From DATFVA01 sp963764235 (GTDB lineage Bacteria > Bacteroidota > Ignavibacteria > Ignavibacteriales > Ignavibacteriaceae): 64,000 bases of DNA. Positions 18,429 to 27,177 of the stretch are shown here, in pieces. Positions within the stretch are counted from its first letter, which is position 1; each line of letters opens with the position of its first letter. A model generated the notes under the pieces. The model made no database searches and had not been told where the DNA came from. It saw only the letters and a list, made by a program, of their open reading frames with translations. The stretch lies in contig CAVXRO010000004.1 of the NCBI GenBank assembly GCA_963764235.1, positions 280,757-344,756 of the forward strand. The letters are read 5' to 3'. The position numbers and the translations under genes are program-made.

Positions 18429-19637
18429 TTATTTCAGCAAAATCATTTTGTGATTTTGGGTAAAACCGCCTGACTGAAGCCTGTAGAAATAAATTCCGCT
18501 GGAAAGTCCTGCAGCATTAAAATTAACCAGGTAATTTCCGGCAGGTTTAACCTCGTTAACGAGGGTAGTTACCTCACGACCCAAAGCGTCATAAACTTTC
18601 AGGCTTACAAATCCCGTATTGGGTATACTGTAATTTATATTAGTAGTCGGGTTAAAAGGATTCGGGTAATTCTGTTCAAGCACATAACGGTCAGGTTGTA
18701 AATTCTGATTATCTCCTATCGCTGTAAAATTACTCACATCCACAATAGGGCAGTTTACATTCGCAGCTCCGGAAACCAGTAAGTTAGCCATCAGCGCAGA
18801 AGGCAGGTCGTGAACCATAGCGAAATCTGCATTATCATAAATATTAACCTCCCATAAGGGTGAATAGGCTGCGTCGCCGGGTAAAGTTGATGGGACATTA
18901 TGAGTGCGGCCTGTTGAATCTGTCATAAATCCTGAAGGCGGTCCGCCTCCGGGCGCTCCCGGGTTTATATTAAACGTAACAAAGATCGGGGAAAGAGGAA
19001 CCATTCCGCTTCCGTCCACCATCAGAGGAGCTTCAGAAAAATTAAAATAGTACACTACGGTTGAGTCATACCAGCCTCTGGTTAAAGCTGTGTCTGCTCC
19101 CGCATTATATCTCAGCCTGGCGGTTGAACTATCAGGAACAATAGGACAATTCACCAGCATATCAGTCTGTTCAACCAGATACCCTCCATCAACTATCTGT
19201 TGATAACTGACTATGGTATTAGCCACATAAGTCTGCGGAACGGTCACTTTATTGACCCTCCAGAAATCACAATAATCAGAATCTCCCGGAATATCATCCA
19301 CAATGTTCAATTGATCAGGCACAGGAGAAGGCTCACCGTCCCTGAATAAAACATAAATCGGGGCTGGGGTGGTCGGCTGAACATCAAAATTATAATACAC
19401 CGAAAACTCGCCATTGGGACCCAGTCCGAAACTTCTGAAAGGTTCCATATCCATATTTATTGGCTCGTTCGGACCAGGAAGGTTATTTGTGGAATCTCTC
19501 ACAAATAAATGTCCTGCCTCCATACTGAACCGGTCGATACTTGCTTTCATTGCAGTATCAGGATCAACCTGTGCAAATAAAGCAGTTTGTATCAGAGTGA
19601 AAATCAATGCAGTAAAAAGAAAAAATCCTTTCTTCAT
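18429..19637 (-). CDS. Secreted protein with T9SS type A sorting tail
   Basis: A 402-residue exported protein of unknown function. The signal peptide covers about residues 1-22 and ends ALFAQ. The body contains two similar halves, each with a PxxPIYVLFRDG or SPIFVTFN strand and a GDxxYxxxWxVN element (GDSDYCDFWRVNKV, GDAAYSPLWEVNIY), suggesting an internal duplication. The C-terminus is the sorting domain (NYPNPFNPTTNINYS, GREVTTLVNEVKPAG, AGLSSGIYFYRLQSGG). AGGAG lies well placed before the ATG. No catalytic motif is visible. Confidence 0.85.
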   Translation of the reverse strand: MKKGFFLFTALIFTLIQTALFAQVDPDTAMKASIDRFSMEAGHLFVRDSTNNLPGPNEPINMDMEPFRSFGLGPNGEFSVYYNFDVQPTTPAPIYVLFRDGEPSPVPDQLNIVDDIPGDSDYCDFWRVNKVTVPQTYVANTIVSYQQIVDGGYLVEQTDMLVNCPIVPDSSTARLRYNAGADTALTRGWYDSTVVYYFNFSEAPLMVDGSGMVPLSPIFVTFNINPGAPGGGPPSGFMTDSTGRTHNVPSTLPGDAAYSPLWEVNIYDNADFAMVHDLPSALMANLLVSGAANVNCPIVDVSNFTAIGDNQNLQPDRYVLEQNYPNPFNPTTNINYSIPNTGFVSLKVYDALGREVTTLVNEVKPAGNYLVNFNAAGLSSGIYFYRLQSGGFTQNHKMILLK

Positions 19638-19813
19638 AATGCTCTCCTTTTTTGTTCATGATTACTTTTGTCGCTCACGAACAATATGAACCATAACTAT
19701 CACATTATTATAACAGTTAGATAATTTTATTTGCACGGAGGAAGGGACGTGACACACATCCGGCTGATTGAGATGGGTCAGATTCAAGCTAGACTGCTTG
19801 AGAATCTTACATT

Positions 19814-20731
19814 CTAGAGTCTGAAGTCAAGCTGAATGCCCGGAAGTATTATCATATTTCCTGAATCAGGTTGAAGTTGTGTTTCTGTCATAAATTTTGC
19901 ACTTAGGAGTATCCGGATATTCGATGCCAGGCTCAATGAAATACCAGGATTGAAATAAATGAAGCCTGCTGAACAATCAGGTCTCTTATCTGTGCTTATG
20001 GTCGAGGTATTAATCAGCGGATCATAATAGTAACTGGTACCGGGTGAATAATCAAGAAGCTGCTGAATGAAATAGCCGGCATTCACAAAGTAGTTTACTA
20101 ATGCAGAGTCATTATTTGAATTAAAAGTTATTGTAAAGAACGGGTTTATATTAGTTTCCTCACCGTTGTCATGGAATAAATACCGGTTCTTAGTTTGATC
20201 TCCCCACCAGTCTGTTATTGTCTGATCTACAACCGTGACAGCATCATACTTGTATTTTTGAAAAGTTAATCCTACATCGAACCTGAATATTGGGTCTGTC
20301 ATATCACTGAATAACCCGATTCCGAAATTCCCTCCCATTTGATTATCATCCGAGAAAGAAATGCCGCCGAACAAAGCAAAACCTCTCGAAACTTTCAGGT
20401 CCATATCGAGCCCGAATGAATATTTGCTGTAAATCCATTCGATATTTTTGTTACGTGCTTTATATACCGAAGTATCAGAAAGCACAACGGTTCCTGTGAA
20501 AACCTCATCGCTCGTAGCGTGCAGATTTTTCCTGTTAGTAACAGAAAACTTCGGTGAAAAGGTGATTTCGCCGGGATTGCTTCTTATATTCAGGTGTAAA
20601 GGAGGGGGTGTAATAGGGGCCTTAATATTTGCATCGCCAAGATAGAGCGCTTCTTCAACTTCCCGCGGGACACAGCCGGAGAATAAAATAGTACCTGCGG
20701 TTAGCAAACAGATCCAAATCCCGGTTTTCAT
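19814..20731 (-). CDS. Lipoprotein, predicted outer-membrane-associated beta protein
   Basis: Unrecognised 305-residue protein. The N-terminus is a lipoprotein signal with lipobox LFSGC near residues 16-20. The rest is rich in alternating beta strands with aromatic ends (FRFDVGLTFQKYKYD, VNAGYFIQQLLDY, IRILLSAKFMTE) and finishes LDFRL, like small outer-membrane barrels. AGGAG lies seven bases before the ATG. It sits between two T9SS cargo genes. A role in the envelope is likely; nothing more can be said. Confidence 0.7.
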   Translation of the reverse strand: MKTGIWICLLTAGTILFSGCVPREVEEALYLGDANIKAPITPPPLHLNIRSNPGEITFSPKFSVTNRKNLHATSDEVFTGTVVLSDTSVYKARNKNIEWIYSKYSFGLDMDLKVSRGFALFGGISFSDDNQMGGNFGIGLFSDMTDPIFRFDVGLTFQKYKYDAVTVVDQTITDWWGDQTKNRYLFHDNGEETNINPFFTITFNSNNDSALVNYFVNAGYFIQQLLDYSPGTSYYYDPLINTSTISTDKRPDCSAGFIYFNPGISLSLASNIRILLSAKFMTETQLQPDSGNMIILPGIQLDFRL

Positions 20732-20870
20732 TTCATAACTCCTTTATATATACGGATTAATATTACTGAAACGAAATTCCTGCATTGTCAAAAAAATGTC
20801 ATAAAGATGTAAAAAAAAAAATAATCTATCGGATGAAAAATTTCAAAGATTTACCGTGGCAATCTATTCT

Positions 20871-22694
20871 CTATTTCATCAGAACGAATTTCTTAGTATC
20901 TGTAAAATCACCTGCTTTCAACTGGTAGTAATATATTCCGCTGGCTAAATTACCTCCGCCAAAATTAATAGAATAATTACCGGATAGTTTATATTCATTG
21001 ATAAGAGTGGTGATTTCCTTCCCCAGAATATCAAAAATTTTAAGAGTAACCTGGCCCGGTTTACCGATGCTGTACCTGATTGTGGTCGCCGGGTTAAATG
21101 GATTAGGATAGTTCTGCGATAGCGAAAACGAGTTAACCGGAAGTATTTTGTCCTCAATTCCCGTTATCGTTGTATCACCATACACTATTCCATTTATTAC
21201 TGCACCTTTAAGATCACGGGAATCCCATCCGAAATCATATCCGTTCTGGATATTTGTCAAGCCGAAATCCTGAACGAGTCTATATTGATAACTTATCAAG
21301 GAAACAGATTCATACGTTTTGGATTTTTTATCCAGACCGAAAATGGTTGTGTCAGAAAAATCTATCATAGTGGAAGGGACATATGTTTCAAACCTATAAC
21401 TCTTAATCGAATCTCCAACAGCGGCGCGCAGGTCATCTATAAGGTATTCCTGTCCGGACTGAACCGAATCCTCATTGTATCGGTAAACCCTGACACTTTG
21501 AGTGTCCACCCTTTCATAGTATTTTCTACTGTATCCTAAACCAACAACTGATTCCTCAACTTCAAGATACGTTTTCTGGTTTGGTTTTACCACCACATCA
21601 TTTATTTCCCGTGTAAACTGATACATCTCGTAGCTGGGAAAGTCCCAGGTCGTGCCATCGTATACCCAGAGATCGCCAACGTGCAGAGGATAATAGTGCA
21701 CAAGTTCAGGATCGGGATGAATTTCTTTTAAAGTTGTCAGAGTATCATTCTCCAGTTTATAAAGGTGATACTGTGTTGCAACGTAAAGTATCTGAGTTCC
21801 GGGCTTAGGATAGATCCCCATTATCCTTTCATCGAAATGGTAAAATGGGACGAAACTTTCTGCAAAGTTTGTCGACTTATAAAGGTGATAATAGTAAGCT
21901 AGATAACAGGTTCCACTCTGGGATGGATCATTGGAAAAAATAAATGGCTGAGGGTACTGTTTTTTCAATACCCAGGTATATGAATTTCCATTACCAGCTG
22001 ACACATAAAGATTGTAGGAATCATAGAAAGCATTTATCCTGTATATATGCGTCTGATCGGGATCGTAAAATAATTTTGGATGAAAATATAAGCTTTCATA
22101 CAATGGGATGTCATCAACTATAATGGACGTTCGGCCTCCATCAAAAGATTTTATAAGCTTGTTTTGCTGATCGAGCCCAAAAATTTCATTGTCATTAAAA
22201 TCAGAAACAGAGATCATATTAAAGTTCAGAACGGAATCCTCAGGGTAAGTATGGCCTCCATCAAAACTCCTGTTCAGAAATCCGTCACAAGCATACGTTC
22301 TTAAAGGATCCTGTTTTGAAATGTCGACATAATAGAATGGAGACTGAAAGCCGGCAACCGAAGTATCGTTATAGGCCACAAATCCAATATTGTCGGGCAT
22401 CATCCCGAATCCGCAATTGATGAAGTTGGTTGTGTCATCCGGAAAGAATTCAAAGTCCTGTACGCTCCTTGAAAGCGATTCAATTACAATATAAGCGTCC
22501 ATTATTTTTTTCTCATATCCCGAAGCTACATCATATTTATATACCGGAGCGTAGGCTCTGTAATCTTGCACCCCATAATGATAGAGTAGAATCGTTTCCC
22601 CCTCGAGAGTTTCGATTCCGCTTAAAGACAGAAAGGACTGTGAAAATATACTGCTTGCGAAAACAGCAAAAAGAAGGACTAATATCTTCTTCAT
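20871..22694 (-). CDS. Secreted protein with T9SS sorting tail, beta-propeller-like
   Basis: A 607-residue exported protein. The signal peptide is residues 1-19 (ending FASSIFSQ). The N-terminal half has repeated SFDGGRT/SFDGGHT and KSTNFAESF elements like Asp-box or BNR propellers. The second half holds a DLWVYDGTTWDF stretch. The last 80 residues are the sorting domain (NYPNPFNPATTIRYS, GKEITTLINEYKLSG, NLASGIYYYQLKAG). Function unknown; possibly a binding protein at the cell surface. A degenerate copy of the same tail lies 16 bases upstream. Confidence 0.83.
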   Translation of the reverse strand: MKKILVLLFAVFASSIFSQSFLSLSGIETLEGETILLYHYGVQDYRAYAPVYKYDVASGYEKKIMDAYIVIESLSRSVQDFEFFPDDTTNFINCGFGMMPDNIGFVAYNDTSVAGFQSPFYYVDISKQDPLRTYACDGFLNRSFDGGHTYPEDSVLNFNMISVSDFNDNEIFGLDQQNKLIKSFDGGRTSIIVDDIPLYESLYFHPKLFYDPDQTHIYRINAFYDSYNLYVSAGNGNSYTWVLKKQYPQPFIFSNDPSQSGTCYLAYYYHLYKSTNFAESFVPFYHFDERIMGIYPKPGTQILYVATQYHLYKLENDTLTTLKEIHPDPELVHYYPLHVGDLWVYDGTTWDFPSYEMYQFTREINDVVVKPNQKTYLEVEESVVGLGYSRKYYERVDTQSVRVYRYNEDSVQSGQEYLIDDLRAAVGDSIKSYRFETYVPSTMIDFSDTTIFGLDKKSKTYESVSLISYQYRLVQDFGLTNIQNGYDFGWDSRDLKGAVINGIVYGDTTITGIEDKILPVNSFSLSQNYPNPFNPATTIRYSIGKPGQVTLKIFDILGKEITTLINEYKLSGNYSINFGGGNLASGIYYYQLKAGDFTDTKKFVLMK

Positions 22695-22710
22695 ATTTTT
22701 ATCCCCATGT

Positions 22711-22968
22711 TTATTTCAACAAAATTAGTTTTTTGGTAGAAGAATAATCACCAGCTGTCAATCGATAGAAATATACTCTGTCGAATAACTTACCGCTTTC
22801 AAATTTAACTGCATAATCTTGAAGTTTGTTCATTATTAACCAAAACTGCAATTTCATTTCCAGAAACTTATGAAGGTTGCGGCCGACCCTTTTCAAGAAG
22901 CTTTTTGCTGCGATCAGGTATGGATACGAAGTGTTCCTGGAAGAGGAATTTTCTATAAAATAACCCAT
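22711..22968 (-). pseudogene. Remnant of a T9SS sorting tail
   Basis: An 85-codon open frame whose last part reads YAVKFESGKLFDRVYFYRLTA then a KKLILLK end, which is the C-terminus of a T9SS type A tail. Just upstream the same family continues in another frame (GNEIAVLVNNE near 22824-22860), so a frameshift and further breaks separate the pieces. No signal peptide or body is left. It is the scar of a lost T9SS gene beside an intact one. It may still be translated but is unlikely to function. Confidence 0.75.
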
Positions 22969-23030
22969 TTTTCCTCTACATTAATTTTTATTTATTGAAT
23001 ATTAAAGAATTAAGAGGAGAGAGTCAAAGA

Positions 23031-23762
23031 TCAGTTTGAAGTACGCTGGCGGAGAATTTCGAATAGAAGAACACCCGCAGCTACCGATACATTCAAAGAC
23101 TGTATTTTACCCTTCATAGGAATATTAACGAGAATGTCACAATTTTCCGCTGTCAGCCTCCTGATCCCCTTTTCTTCATTCCCGACTATTACTGCGGCGG
23201 GAATTTTATAATCGATTTCAGTATATGGCCTGGAGTTTTCCAGTGTTGAGCCTATAATCCAGAATCCGTGCTCCTTAAGTTCTTTTATCGTCTGCATGAG
23301 GTTATTAACCTGTGCTATCCTAAGGTGCTCTGTTGCTCCGGCAGAAGTCTTTACTACTGTCTCGTTGACTGGTGCACTGTGGTGTTTTGTCAATATTATT
23401 CCGTCAACTTCCGAGCATTCTGCGGTCCTAAGTATTGCTCCAAGGTTGTGGGTATCCTGAATTGAATCAAGCAGCAATATGAGCGGATACTGCTTCTTTT
23501 TCGCTGAGGATATTATTTCCTCTACCTGGAAGAATTTCTGTGAGGATTTCCTCGCTGCTATTCCCTGGGTGTTAGGATGATCGGTAAGGGCTTTAAATTT
23601 TTCGGGAGTTACCTGATTTACTTTTATTCCCCTCTTCTTTGCGGCTATACGAATTGCCTCTACAATCCCGCCTTTTTGTCCGAATAGAATATAGACCTGC
23701 TCGATTGCTTCGCCTGAGTTGATTGCTTCGAGCACAGGTTTTCTGCCCACAATCAGACTCAT
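23031..23762 (-). CDS. rlmB: 23S rRNA 2'-O-ribose methyltransferase, RlmB/TrmH type
   Basis: SpoU-family methyltransferase using S-adenosylmethionine, with the trefoil-knot fold; 243 residues. N-terminal substrate-binding domain (GRKPVLEAINSGEAIEQVYIL), then LLDSIQDTHNLGAILRTAECSEVDGIIL (motif 1), IVGNEEKGIRRL (motif 2) and IPMKGKIQSLNVSVAAGVLLFEILRQR (motif 3). RlmB modifies G2251 of 23S rRNA in E. coli; other members act on different positions, so the exact target is inferred. The ATG overlaps the lgt stop by one base, so the two are translationally coupled. Confidence 0.88.
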   Translation of the reverse strand: MSLIVGRKPVLEAINSGEAIEQVYILFGQKGGIVEAIRIAAKKRGIKVNQVTPEKFKALTDHPNTQGIAARKSSQKFFQVEEIISSAKKKQYPLILLLDSIQDTHNLGAILRTAECSEVDGIILTKHHSAPVNETVVKTSAGATEHLRIAQVNNLMQTIKELKEHGFWIIGSTLENSRPYTEIDYKIPAAVIVGNEEKGIRRLTAENCDILVNIPMKGKIQSLNVSVAAGVLLFEILRQRTSN

Positions 23763-24634
23763 CAGGTTGGAACCTCTTTTACCGGTTTCTTTTTGTTTGA
23801 TGTTTTAGTCTGGATCGGTACGAATTTAGGTTTATTCCTTTTTGTCAGGTAAACAAATCCGAGAATTCCAACGACGATCATTACAATGGAAATCAGCTGG
23901 GCTTCAGAAAGTCCGAAAAGAAGCCTTGGGTTTAATCTGATAATCTCCACCAGAAATCTTTCGATTCCGGCGAAGATCAGGTAGGCCATAAATACTTTCC
24001 CGTCGCTCCAGTCCTTCTTTCTCAACTTCCAAAGTATAGCAAATATGATAACAGCCGCGATAAATTCATAGATCGGTGTAGGATGCAGCGGAGTGTTATC
24101 AGGAACAATCCCGTTGGGGAAATGTTTAGCTATATCAGTCCCTCTGAACATCACCGACGGGGGGACAGTACCGTTTGAATAATCAGTTCCCCAGGGCAGA
24201 CTGGTAGGTATTCCATAATCACCATCACCTGCAAGGTGACAGCCGATTCTTCCGATTCCATATGCCAGGATCAATGAAGGTGAGGTCGCATCGGCAATGA
24301 CAAGAAAAGGGATTTTTTTTCTTCTTACGTAAAGCCAGATTGCCAGGGTCGCCAGAATCAATCCCCCGTAAAAAGTTAATCCTCCCGGTGAGAAAGCCAT
24401 CCCTATCGGATCCTGAAGGAAGGCCTCCCAGTTCTCAAAGAGGTGAAACAGCTTGCTGCCGATTATTCCGAATACGATTGCAAGCAATGTAATCTCGGTA
24501 GCGAGGTTAGGATTTAGTTTCCTTCTTTCGAATTCTTTGGTCAGAATATAGCTGGCAACGATGAATGCTATTCCCAGCATCAGTCCATAACTGTAAACGG
24601 TAAAGGGACCTATTTTAAACAATTCCGGATACAT
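23762..24634 (-). CDS. lgt: Prolipoprotein diacylglyceryl transferase
   Basis: Inner-membrane enzyme that adds diacylglycerol to the lipobox cysteine, the first step of lipoprotein maturation. It is 290 residues with about seven membrane helices. The signature region near residues 135-155 (YGIGRIGCHLAGDGDYG) holds the essential arginine of the Lgt signature; HPTPIYEFIAA follows. The tail after the last helix is basic. It is needed for the several lipoproteins in this window. It starts 14 bases after a small hypothetical gene that is coupled to hisS. Confidence 0.96.
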   Translation of the reverse strand: MYPELFKIGPFTVYSYGLMLGIAFIVASYILTKEFERRKLNPNLATEITLLAIVFGIIGSKLFHLFENWEAFLQDPIGMAFSPGGLTFYGGLILATLAIWLYVRRKKIPFLVIADATSPSLILAYGIGRIGCHLAGDGDYGIPTSLPWGTDYSNGTVPPSVMFRGTDIAKHFPNGIVPDNTPLHPTPIYEFIAAVIIFAILWKLRKKDWSDGKVFMAYLIFAGIERFLVEIIRLNPRLLFGLSEAQLISIVMIVVGILGFVYLTKRNKPKFVPIQTKTSNKKKPVKEVPT

Positions 24635-24648
24635 CTGTTTTTAACCTT

Positions 24649-25158
24649 TCAGGCAAATGTAAATTTCTCTTCAGCTATCTCAAATGTGCAGAACCTGCTG
24701 TTGTTCTTCTTTTCGGGGACAGATTCAGCAGTAAGCTCAATACTTTTTTTGAAGACATTAAAATCGAGGACAGCGGTGTTAATACTTCCATCCTGTTTTA
24801 TAATATTTATAGTGTGCTTACCATATAATTCATCAAAATAGATAACGCCGTATGCGGGTCCCGGTTCGTTTGTATAGCTATTTGTGGCTTTCAGACCCAG
24901 CACACTTATATCGATAACATTCTTTGATTTTCTGCCGTTCACAGATAACTGGTAGTTTAACACTGAAAATAGCCTGGTTGTTTCGAATTCAACGGCATAT
25001 TGCTGGATTTTATTTAAAGAATTATAAAAAAAGTAAAATTTACAATGATATTCGATCTCATCGCTTTTTTTTGAGGGAACTGCCTTTTTTAACTTTTCGG
25101 TAGTTTTTTCCCTTGTCTTAGGTATACCAGGAACAGATTTAGGTTTTTTCAGAGGCAT
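24649..25158 (-). CDS. Hypothetical protein between hisS and lgt
   Basis: Not recognised. It has 169 residues: a basic lysine/proline-rich N-terminus (about 1-33), then a mixed region without signal peptide or membrane segment, with SVLGLKATNSYTNEPGPAYGVIYFDELYG near the middle. Its ATG overlaps the hisS stop (TAATG), so it is almost certainly translated by coupling, and lgt follows 14 bases later. Cytosolic by the look of it. No function is suggested by the sequence. Confidence 0.7.
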   Translation of the reverse strand: MPLKKPKSVPGIPKTREKTTEKLKKAVPSKKSDEIEYHCKFYFFYNSLNKIQQYAVEFETTRLFSVLNYQLSVNGRKSKNVIDISVLGLKATNSYTNEPGPAYGVIYFDELYGKHTINIIKQDGSINTAVLDFNVFKKSIELTAESVPEKKNNSRFCTFEIAEEKFTFA

Positions 25159-26417
25159 TATTTTCTAACAGTTTTTGCTAAAATATCTTTTTCAGCAAGC
25201 GTAATCAATTGCTGTTCGCCCGTATTCATATTTTTAAGGTTTGCCTGTCCGTTTTGGTGTTCTTCACCGCCGATGAACAGCACATACCTTGCATTAAGTT
25301 TATTGGCCTCTCTCATCTGTGCTTTTACGCTCCTGTCGAGATAATCAAAATCTACAGCAAGACCAGACCTGCGTGAATTTACAGCTAACTCAAAAACTTC
25401 GGAAGTCAATTCTTTATCAATTTTTACAATGTAAAGATCAAGTCTGTCATCGGGGATTTTGAGAGTATTCTCATTCTCGCAGGCAAGCAGAATCCTTTCC
25501 ATACCGGCTGCAAAGCCAACCCCCGGTGTAGGTGCTCCGCCGAGCTGTTCGATCAAAAGGTCGTACCTGCCTCCTCCGCAAAGAGCATTCTGTGAACCGA
25601 TGCTACCGCTGACAATTTCGAAGGTTGTTCGTGTATAATAATCGAGACCACGAACCAGTTTAGGATCAACTTCAAATGGAATGTCGGCCTGTCTTAATAA
25701 ACTTTTTACGAAGTCGAAATCCTGGATGCTCTCCTTATCAAGGTGTTCAATAAGCAGAGGTGCTTCTTCAAGCAGTTCCTGGTCCGACTCAACTTTGCTG
25801 TCGAAAATCCTCAGGATATTTTTATCAAATCTTTTACGACTATCATCTGATAGTTTTTCTTTTTTATCGCTGAGATATTCGCGGAGTTTCTTTTTGTAAG
25901 CTTCCCTGGATTCCGGGATACCGAGCGAGTTTATTTTTACCGTCAGGTCGGTAAGTCCAAGAGACCGCAGAATATCATATACCATCTGGAGCATCTCAAC
26001 ATCCAGCATAGGAGAAACACTTCCTATAGCTTCCGCGCCGAACTGATGGAATTGTCTTAATCTGCCGGCCTGAGGACGTTCCTGGCGGAACATCGGTGAA
26101 ATATAAAAGAGTTTTGATAATGGCTGCTGCTTCCCTAAAGAATGTTCAATGAAAGCTCTTACAACAGCAGCGGTCATTTCGGGTTTCAGGGTAACGCTTG
26201 TTTCGCTTCTGTCGATAAAGGTATACATTTCTTTGCCGACAATGTCAGTCTCCTCGCCAATACCGCGGGCGAAAAGAGCGGTTTCTTCAAACACCGGTGT
26301 TCTTATCTCTTTATAATTGAAGTTTCTGAATATGCGTGTTACGGTATCTTCCAGGTATTTCCATTTCAGCGTTTCGGGGTATAATAAGTCTTTGGTACCG
26401 GTTATTGCTTTTACCAT
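25158..26417 (-). CDS. hisS: Histidine-tRNA ligase
   Basis: Class II synthetase charging tRNA-His; 419 residues, normal length. Motif 2 is seen in FRQERPQAGRLRQFHQFGAEAIG near 113-135, the histidine-A loop in LVRGLDYYTRTTFEI near 260, motif 3 in GVGFAAGMERILLA near 305, and the C-terminal anticodon domain after it. It begins a minus-strand run hisS, hypothetical, lgt, rlmB with overlapping or nearly overlapping genes. Confidence 0.97.
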   Translation of the reverse strand: MVKAITGTKDLLYPETLKWKYLEDTVTRIFRNFNYKEIRTPVFEETALFARGIGEETDIVGKEMYTFIDRSETSVTLKPEMTAAVVRAFIEHSLGKQQPLSKLFYISPMFRQERPQAGRLRQFHQFGAEAIGSVSPMLDVEMLQMVYDILRSLGLTDLTVKINSLGIPESREAYKKKLREYLSDKKEKLSDDSRKRFDKNILRIFDSKVESDQELLEEAPLLIEHLDKESIQDFDFVKSLLRQADIPFEVDPKLVRGLDYYTRTTFEIVSGSIGSQNALCGGGRYDLLIEQLGGAPTPGVGFAAGMERILLACENENTLKIPDDRLDLYIVKIDKELTSEVFELAVNSRRSGLAVDFDYLDRSVKAQMREANKLNARYVLFIGGEEHQNGQANLKNMNTGEQQLITLAEKDILAKTVRK

Positions 26418-26458
26418 TTGAATCGAAATGATCCTTTCAGAGATGTTAAAGGGATGTA

Positions 26459-26929
26459 CTAAACTTCGAAATAGTTTTCTTCTTCTTTATGAAAAATATC
26501 CAGTATGTCTTCAACCGTTCCGGCTTCAAGGAGCCTGTTCCTGAAATCATCTTTGTTCATCATTCTTGAGATCCGGCTAAGCAGTTTTATATGTTTGCTC
26601 ACAAGATTGTCTTTACCCACCAGAAGGAAGACCAGGTGCACCGGCTGATTGTCAAGTGCATCGTAATCAACAGGATTCTTTGTTTTTCCGAAAGCAGCAA
26701 TTATATCCGAAATTGAATTCGTCTTGCCATGAGGAATTGCGAATCCCTTTCCTACCCCGGTAGACATTATTTTCTCTCTGTCAAGTACAGCAGACCTGAC
26801 TTTTTCAATATCCTGTACCCGGCTGTCGCTTTTGAAAAGATCGATGAGTTCGTTTATTACTTCTTCTTTTTTATTTCCTTTGAGATCGGATATGATCACG
26901 CCCGGATTTAATAGTTCAGAAACTTTCAT
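26459..26929 (-). CDS. PTS EIIA domain protein, PtsN type
   Basis: Single-domain fructose/mannitol-type EIIA protein of 156 residues. The phosphorylated histidine is in GKGFAIPHGKT near residue 65, and the family stretch NQPVHLVFLLVGKDNLVSKHIKLLSRISRMM follows. No EIIB, EIIC, HPr or sigma-54 genes are adjacent, so it is more likely a regulatory EIIA of the PtsN kind than part of a sugar importer. The gene lies 41 bases upstream of hisS. Its partner proteins are not visible here. Confidence 0.82.
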   Translation of the reverse strand: MKVSELLNPGVIISDLKGNKKEEVINELIDLFKSDSRVQDIEKVRSAVLDREKIMSTGVGKGFAIPHGKTNSISDIIAAFGKTKNPVDYDALDNQPVHLVFLLVGKDNLVSKHIKLLSRISRMMNKDDFRNRLLEAGTVEDILDIFHKEEENYFEV

Positions 26930-27177
26930 TATCCGCCTTAATTCCTTCTATTTCAAATGATTGCAAAATGAACTTTAAATTTAACATTCCCTCTGAAGTT
27001 AATCAATTTTATCAGTATAAAATAAAGTAAATGCCCTGGAGGTTATGACAGCGAATACACAATCCTGCTTTGCCTAATTAAAGAATATCCATTTTAATTA
27101 ACAATTAAATTGCCTTGCAATACACTTTAGCTTAATTTTGAAAACGATTTATTTTTCAATTTTACGGGGATTTTATA
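26930..27177. other. Divergent intergenic region
   Basis: These 248 bases, rich in A and T, separate the ptsN-like gene (minus) from the plus-strand 566-residue gene and should hold promoters for both. No clear operator or structured RNA is seen. A ten-codon frame at 27045-27077 has GGAGG only two bases before its ATG and is not called. Confidence 0.4.

Noticed and set aside
22711..25158. Homology between the T9SS-tail remnant and the hypothetical gene at 24649
   Set aside because: A short shared run (NK-Q-YAV-FE) exists, but the remnant clearly belongs to the T9SS tail family and the rest does not align; probably chance.
27045..27077. Ten-codon frame as a leader peptide
   Set aside because: GGAGG lies only two bases before the ATG and no attenuator follows.
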